A DNA stretch of 64,000 nt, taken from NCBI RefSeq assembly GCF_020921035.1, contig NC_063150.1, positions 9,548,001 through 9,612,000 of the forward strand, given 5' to 3'. The translations under genes and the position numbers were made by a program. The DNA comes from Rhodamnia argentea. Its lineage: Eukaryota > Streptophyta > Magnoliopsida > Myrtales > Myrtaceae. Shown piece after piece: positions 59,470 to 64,000 of this stretch. Positions within the stretch are counted from its first letter, which is position 1; each line of letters opens with the position of its first letter. The notes beneath the pieces were generated by a model. That model was not told the origin of the DNA. It was given only the letters and a program-made list of their open reading frames with translations, and ran no database searches.

Positions 59470-60466
59470 GGTGAAGTAAGATCGCTCAGGAGGCGGACGA
59501 TGGGTTTATGTGACCATAGTCGGGTAAGCGAGCAGTGGAGTGAAGATTTTCCCGAGAAAGGAAGGGAAAATGCGCCGCCCTAACATTCCTGAGCGGGAAG
59601 ATTTACAGATTGCGTGTGGCTTCCTCTGATCGCCAAATGGTGGGACCAAACGTGAAAACTGAACGTTATCTTCTACGGGATTCGATCCATGAGACTGTAA
59701 CGACGGTATGCTATTTTTCGGGGCAAATACTTGCCTGACCCGGGTCCGAATGGACCACTTGCGTAGCCTTTTAAGAGGAAATTTTTTTTATTATGCGAAA
59801 TTTGTTTTGATTATGCAACTTCGTTCTTTCAATTCACGACGTGGTAATTTTCTGGCAAATATGATGATCCTAGAAAGTTTTCCTAGCAAGAATAGGAATT
59901 CAACGCAGGAATTTTCCGAGCTGTAGAAAAGTTTAGCATTTGACGTGGTCAATATGTGTGTAAAGATCCGCCGCGCCTTTCTCTCCTCCAATCATTTCTT
60001 TAGACAGTTTTGTTTTGGTCGCTAAAAGAAACCTTAGACAAGACATTCCATCATTATTGAGTTAATCCCATGTCGTAATTAAGACTTATTTGGACACACA
60101 AAAAAGTCATTTTAATTTAGAAAATTCCAAGTTCTAATTATAGAAGAAGTCCTTAATTCCTCCCAAGGCTGGTCCTGATTTTTCCCCCTGATTGCAGCTT
60201 TTCACACCGGATCCACCATCACCTTTACACAAATTTTTCGTTTTAAAAAAAGGGTGAGGAGGAAATGCGTGAATAAACCGATTTTAAAGAGAAGAAATTG
60301 TTCTTCTCCACGTTCTCTTCTAGGCTCGCCCTTTTCTTTCCGCCCCTCTTCTTTTCCTACGCCTTCATTCCCTTCCATGCAGGTTGCTTCTTCAATGATA
60401 CGCCATTGATGTTGTAGAAGATTGTTAGATATAGAAAAGACACGCTCCATTGGATTGAGGATTGTA
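59470..60466. promoter_or_regulatory. Divergent promoter region between VPS13-like and JINGUBANG-like genes
   Basis: 997 bp between two start codons on opposite strands. About 60200-60466 is likely the 5' UTR of the WD40 gene (pyrimidine-rich, TTCTCTTCT words). The frame before the ATG at 60467 begins with a TTG and lacks an upstream ATG in frame. No TATA box could be assigned firmly. Confidence 0.5.
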
Positions 60467-61837
60467 ATGAAGAGCTTGCGAGGAGGCCGGGTATTCTCCG
60501 ATGAGAGAAGCGCGCATGGACAAGGATTCGACCGGTTGAAGACCCCGGAAGAGCCTGAAGATTACAGTGCTCGAGCCAGCAATTCGTCCGTGATGAGCCC
60601 ACGGGATGTCGATTCTCCAACTGTTGCGGACCCTTCATCGCCGTTCGCCAAATCCCCGTGGTCGTGTCACATGGTGGCGCCCGTGGACGAGAGCTTCGAC
60701 TACTCCCCGAATGTCCTCATGGGATCTCTGGTTCGCGAGGAGGGTCACATATACTCGTTGGCCGCGTCCGGGGACTTGTTGTATACCGGCTCGGATAGCA
60801 AGAACATCAGGGTTTGGAAGAACCAGAAGGAGTTCTCGGGCTTCAAGTCGAACAGCGGGTTGGTCAAGGCGATCATCATCTCGGGGGAGAAGATCTTCAC
60901 CGGCCACCAGGACGGGAAGATCCGCGTGTGGAGGGTCTCGTCCAAGAACGGAAGCGTCCACAAGCGGACCGGCAATTTGCCGAGGTTGAAGGATTACATC
61001 AAGTGCTCGTTCAACCCGAGCAACTACGTCGAGGTGAGGCGGCACCGGAACGTTCTTTGGATCAAGCACTTCGACGCCATATCGTGCCTCAGCTTGAGCG
61101 AGGACAAGTCGCTGCTGTACTCTTCTTCTTGGGACAAGACCTTCAAAGTGTGGAGGATCTTGGATTCCAAATGTCTCGAGTCGGTCATAGCCCACGACGA
61201 CGCAGTGAACGCAATCATTGCCGGCTTCGACAGCTTGGTCTTCACCGGCTCCGCGGACGGGACGGTCAAAGTGTGGCGGAGGGAGTACCAAGGGAAGGTG
61301 ACGAAGCACTTCTTCTCGCAAACGTTGCTCAAGCAGGAATACGCGGTCACGGCATTGGCCGTGAACTCAGACGCGACCGTCGTGTACAGCGGCTCCTCGG
61401 ACGGCCTCGTCAATTATTGGGACCGCGAGAAGCATCTCTCCCACAGCGGCGTCCTGAGAGGACACAAGCTGGCGGTCCTGTGCTTGATCGCAGCCGGGAG
61501 GTTGGTGCTGAGCGGGTCGGCGGACAAGGGGATATGTGTGTGGAGGAGAGATGGCGGCAACCACACGTGCTTGTCCGTGCTGACGGGCCATAACGGGCCA
61601 GTCAAGTGCTTGGCCGCGGAGAAGGACAACGGCACTGAGCCTTCGGGCGAGAGGCGGTGGATCGTATACAGCGGCAGTCTGGATAAGTCGGTGAAAATGT
61701 GGCGGGTGTCGGAGGCCGCCCCGCCAATGCAGAGAGTGCAACAACACTACACATCCGACGGGAAAGCGATGCCGACCACCTTACAGTATGCTCCGAGTTT
61801 CTCTACGCAAGGTAGGATAAGCCAAAAAAAATCATAG
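60467..61837 (+). CDS. JINGUBANG-type seven-blade WD40 protein, 456 aa, intronless
   Basis: Seven WD40 repeats from about residue 93 onward, each ending [121 protein letters not shown]. The N-terminal 90 residues are Ser/Pro-rich with [18 protein letters not shown], a block typical of the plant JINGUBANG family. In Arabidopsis JINGUBANG restrains pollen germination and tube growth; the role of this paralogue is not known. The single exon is clearly richer in G+C than its surroundings. The start is the ATG at 60467. It probably serves as a protein-interaction scaffold. Confidence 0.95.
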   Translation: MKSLRGGRVFSDERSAHGQGFDRLKTPEEPEDYSARASNSSVMSPRDVDSPTVADPSSPFAKSPWSCHMVAPVDESFDYSPNVLMGSLVREEGHIYSLAASGDLLYTGSDSKNIRVWKNQKEFSGFKSNSGLVKAIIISGEKIFTGHQDGKIRVWRVSSKNGSVHKRTGNLPRLKDYIKCSFNPSNYVEVRRHRNVLWIKHFDAISCLSLSEDKSLLYSSSWDKTFKVWRILDSKCLESVIAHDDAVNAIIAGFDSLVFTGSADGTVKVWRREYQGKVTKHFFSQTLLKQEYAVTALAVNSDATVVYSGSSDGLVNYWDREKHLSHSGVLRGHKLAVLCLIAAGRLVLSGSADKGICVWRRDGGNHTCLSVLTGHNGPVKCLAAEKDNGTEPSGERRWIVYSGSLDKSVKMWRVSEAAPPMQRVQQHYTSDGKAMPTTLQYAPSFSTQGRISQKKS

Positions 61838-63759
61838 AAAGAAAGAAGAAGGCAAATTAAACCAACTTGTTCCTTCGTTGTGTATCTGGTTGATTTTGGT
61901 GCCTCTCAGTGTTAGATCCGGAAAGGAGATTATCGCAACTAATGTAATTTGTGACATTTCCGTTGTAATGTTCTTTTGCCGATCAACTCGTTAATCTAAA
62001 TTTTTCTCAATGGTTCAACTAGACATGTCAAAATGAGTCATAAACCCATTTCTTAATCCTTGTATGATGGGCTATGTTGTTATTTGAGTTAGTTATATCC
62101 AATAAATAGGTCGTAAATTAGTCTAAACATAATATAAGTGTTAAATTAATCGTAACTGGGTAATAAATGGATGTACAACTTACTTAAACTCAACTTATCC
62201 GTAGAACTCTCTCTTCTTATTCTCTCCCGCCCTCACTCGATTTTATACTCACTCGCTCCGCACTCTTACCTTAGGTTAGGTATGAGTTTTCCTTGATATA
62301 ATCGGTCGGGTATGAGTTGGGTCGGACATGAGTTACTAGATTTTACATTGCGATAAATGAGTTCATAAACAGGTTAATCGGGTCTATTTGGCTCGAATCA
62401 TTTAAGACTCAACTCAAACAGACCTGACCCACCAATTTGTTTGACGGGTTTAGGTTCAACCATCCCCACTGGACTCGTCGGTTGGATTGTAGAAGCATCG
62501 AAGAGCACAGAAAGACGAAAGAGAAACTTGGTGCGCTTGCTTCGTCAAAACACACGCTTTGAATTATAGTACCGCTAGAAATTAAACTTTCGCGTGATGT
62601 TTGGTTTGATTTCCCAATTGGGTGAAGAGGAGAAGATAATCATCATGGCAGCAGGACGTGTCGAAGAAGTTATGGATGACTTTTAAGCGCAAAACATCCC
62701 TCCGTCGGCGTTGAATTGTCTTAACGGAGCGGGACGATCGATCCCGTGAACGATCCAGAGCTACAGAGCGTCAAAGGGGTTGGCTAGCGGCTGAAGCGAT
62801 GGAGAGAGACATTCTGGTTCATTAAGGTTGACAAATGGCGTGATTAGGGCATGCTCCAAAAGCGACTGGAGGCTGAAATGCAAATAAAAAAAAAAAAACT
62901 ATCTTCATAAACAACTTTATTAGGACATGAAGAAGCCAAGAACGCTCGTGCTCCCTTTATATTATATTGAAGGAAGAAAAAGTCTTTGGCCATACCCACG
63001 GATTTCGTTTCTTTAAGCGTGAAGATCTGGGAAAGGAATCAAGATGTGTAGTTTGTCGGTTCAAATTGCGGAATCATCTTGAAAATTTTACGCAGAATGT
63101 CGCTGACCTTTCCATTTGGTCTTTTGATTATACAGGTTTCAAGTTAGTTGTACACATTTGCTGTCCGACTCTTTAAAGCAAAGATATTTTTTTCTTTGAA
63201 CAACAACAGTAGGAGCCTGATAGGGATCAACCACCGGACCAAAATCTCATGAGATATTCTACTAACCTCGTGATTTACTTAGTGCTCGTTATTCAGAATA
63301 TCAAAGTACAAGTGGGCAGTCGAGAAGTAAGATTATGTTCGACACTCGGCAAGAGGGAGCCATGCCACTTCCTCGTCCAATTTCGCAAATCGATCTTAGT
63401 ATTAATGGAAGTACTAATGAAAATCGTCATCAGTATAGCCATAGACACGTCCAAGTTGAGCAGCTTGTTTGGATACCTATGACTCACTTTTGTTTCTCCT
63501 CCGGTGACCGGAGTACAGGACAAAAACTTAAGAGAACATCCAGAATCCAACACAGAAACATATGCACATTTAATTGAGAACCTCCCAATGACCACCCTAG
63601 AGAGAGAGAGAAGCCTCACCTTACATATCTTCATTCATAACATAAAACCCTAATCCAACATCTTATGCTTCCACGGCCAAAAAACCAAAAAGAAGAAGAA
63701 AGAACTGTCTATCAGCGGGAGACACCGCTTGTGACTCCATAAGGTGCCGCCCAACGTCT
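61838..63759. other. Intergenic region downstream of the WD40 gene
   Basis: The first 150 bases or so are its 3' UTR. A repeat-like block at 62020-62460 begins ACATGTCAAAATGAGTCAT and ends in GACCCACC...TTGACGGGTTTA, reminiscent of degenerate terminal inverted repeats of a MITE. The rest holds only short frames I cannot support. Near 63600-63759 is probably the 3' UTR of the partial minus-strand gene. Confidence 0.45.
62020..62460. repeat. MITE-like repeat (tentative)
   Basis: The block has GTCAAAATGAGTCATAAACCC at the left and the roughly complementary GGGTTTA/GACGGG words at the right, with repeated GGGTCGG/GGTCGGG-like words inside. It is noncoding. Ends are approximate and no target duplication was confirmed. 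Confidence 0.35.
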
Positions 63760-64000
63760 TCAGTCAGCTATGAAACTGTACCGAGCCTGCTCCTGTGTGC
63801 TCAACAAAATATTCTTAGCAGCCCAGCCCATTGCCGCGATTTGGTCGCTCACCGTGTGAAAACTTCTTTCAGCACACTGCCTGCTATCATCGGCCAATTT
63901 AAACCACTCTTCGAAACCCAAATCTGATACATAGTAGGCCCCTAAAATCTGCTCCCATCGATTCTCATTCTGAATTAGGGCCTTGCGAATGTAACACGCC
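63760..64000 (-). CDS. C-terminal part of an unrecognised protein (runs off the window)
   Basis: An uninterrupted minus-strand frame of 79 codons enters from the right edge and ends with TGA at 63760-63762. It contains NENRWEQILGAYYVSDLGFE and ends STQEQARYSFIAD. The composition is that of a real soluble, helical protein (Trp, Cys and charged residues well spread), but I do not recognise the family. The splice structure and start lie outside. Confidence 0.55.
   Translation of the reverse strand, partial: ACYIRKALIQNENRWEQILGAYYVSDLGFEEWFKLADDSRQCAERSFHTVSDQIAAMGWAAKNILLSTQEQARYSFIAD

Noticed and set aside
60635..61321. 228-codon minus-strand open frame
   Set aside because: It lies wholly antisense to the WD40 exon; its Arg/Val/Leu-rich sequence is the expected mirror of GC-rich third codon positions.
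1..64000. CRISPR arrays, prokaryotic operons, tRNA or rRNA genes
   Set aside because: No regularly spaced identical repeats, no ribosome-binding-site-led gene strings, and no cloverleaf or rRNA-like segment noticed; the tRNA-like words seen are retroelement primer sites.

Overview
This is a nuclear genomic window from a flowering plant, almost certainly a eudicot. The genes are split by AT-rich introns with GT-AG borders. The gene families are plant ones: a wall-associated-kinase-like receptor, a JINGUBANG-type WD40 protein and a plant VPS13-like lipid-transfer protein. The intergenic DNA is filled with LTR-retrotransposon, LINE and MITE debris. The repeat style suggests Myrtales, perhaps a eucalypt relative, but that is an impression and not a demonstration.

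Layout. (1) 1980-4058, minus: an eight-exon BCCIP/BCP1-family gene, 340 aa, with one GC-AG intron. (2) 5448-9520, minus: a three-exon WAKL14-type receptor kinase, 692 aa. (3) 10.5-17.4 kb: gene-poor DNA with a perfect hairpin, a roughly 1.2-kb unit present in three tandem copies, and a MITE-like element with a GC-rich core. (4) 18114-19460, plus: a five-exon gene for a conserved 180-aa basic protein of unknown function. (5) 20902-59469, minus: one giant gene, reconstructed here as 36 phase-consistent exons coding for about 3,173 aa, a VPS13-family bridge-like lipid-transfer protein. (6) 60467-61837, plus: an intronless seven-blade WD40 protein of the JINGUBANG type, divergent from the VPS13-like gene. 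(7) 63760-64000, minus: the 3' end of an unrecognised gene that runs off the window.

The introns of the VPS13-like gene are the main mobile-element zone. Intron 4 (10.3 kb) holds a complete but decayed Copia retrotransposon of 5.0 kb, with about 249-bp LTRs and a perfect 5-bp target duplication, plus LINE debris. Introns 13, 16 and 23 carry miniature LTR elements (TRIM type) and a truncated Copia 3' end.

The genes do not form an operon or a common pathway. The two contacts worth noting are the convergent 3' ends of the 180-aa gene and the VPS13-like gene, and the head-to-head VPS13-like/JINGUBANG-like pair about 1 kb apart. No CRISPR array, bacterial operon, rRNA or tRNA gene was found. The exon models were assembled by eye from splice sites, reading phase and family resemblance; no transcript evidence was available.
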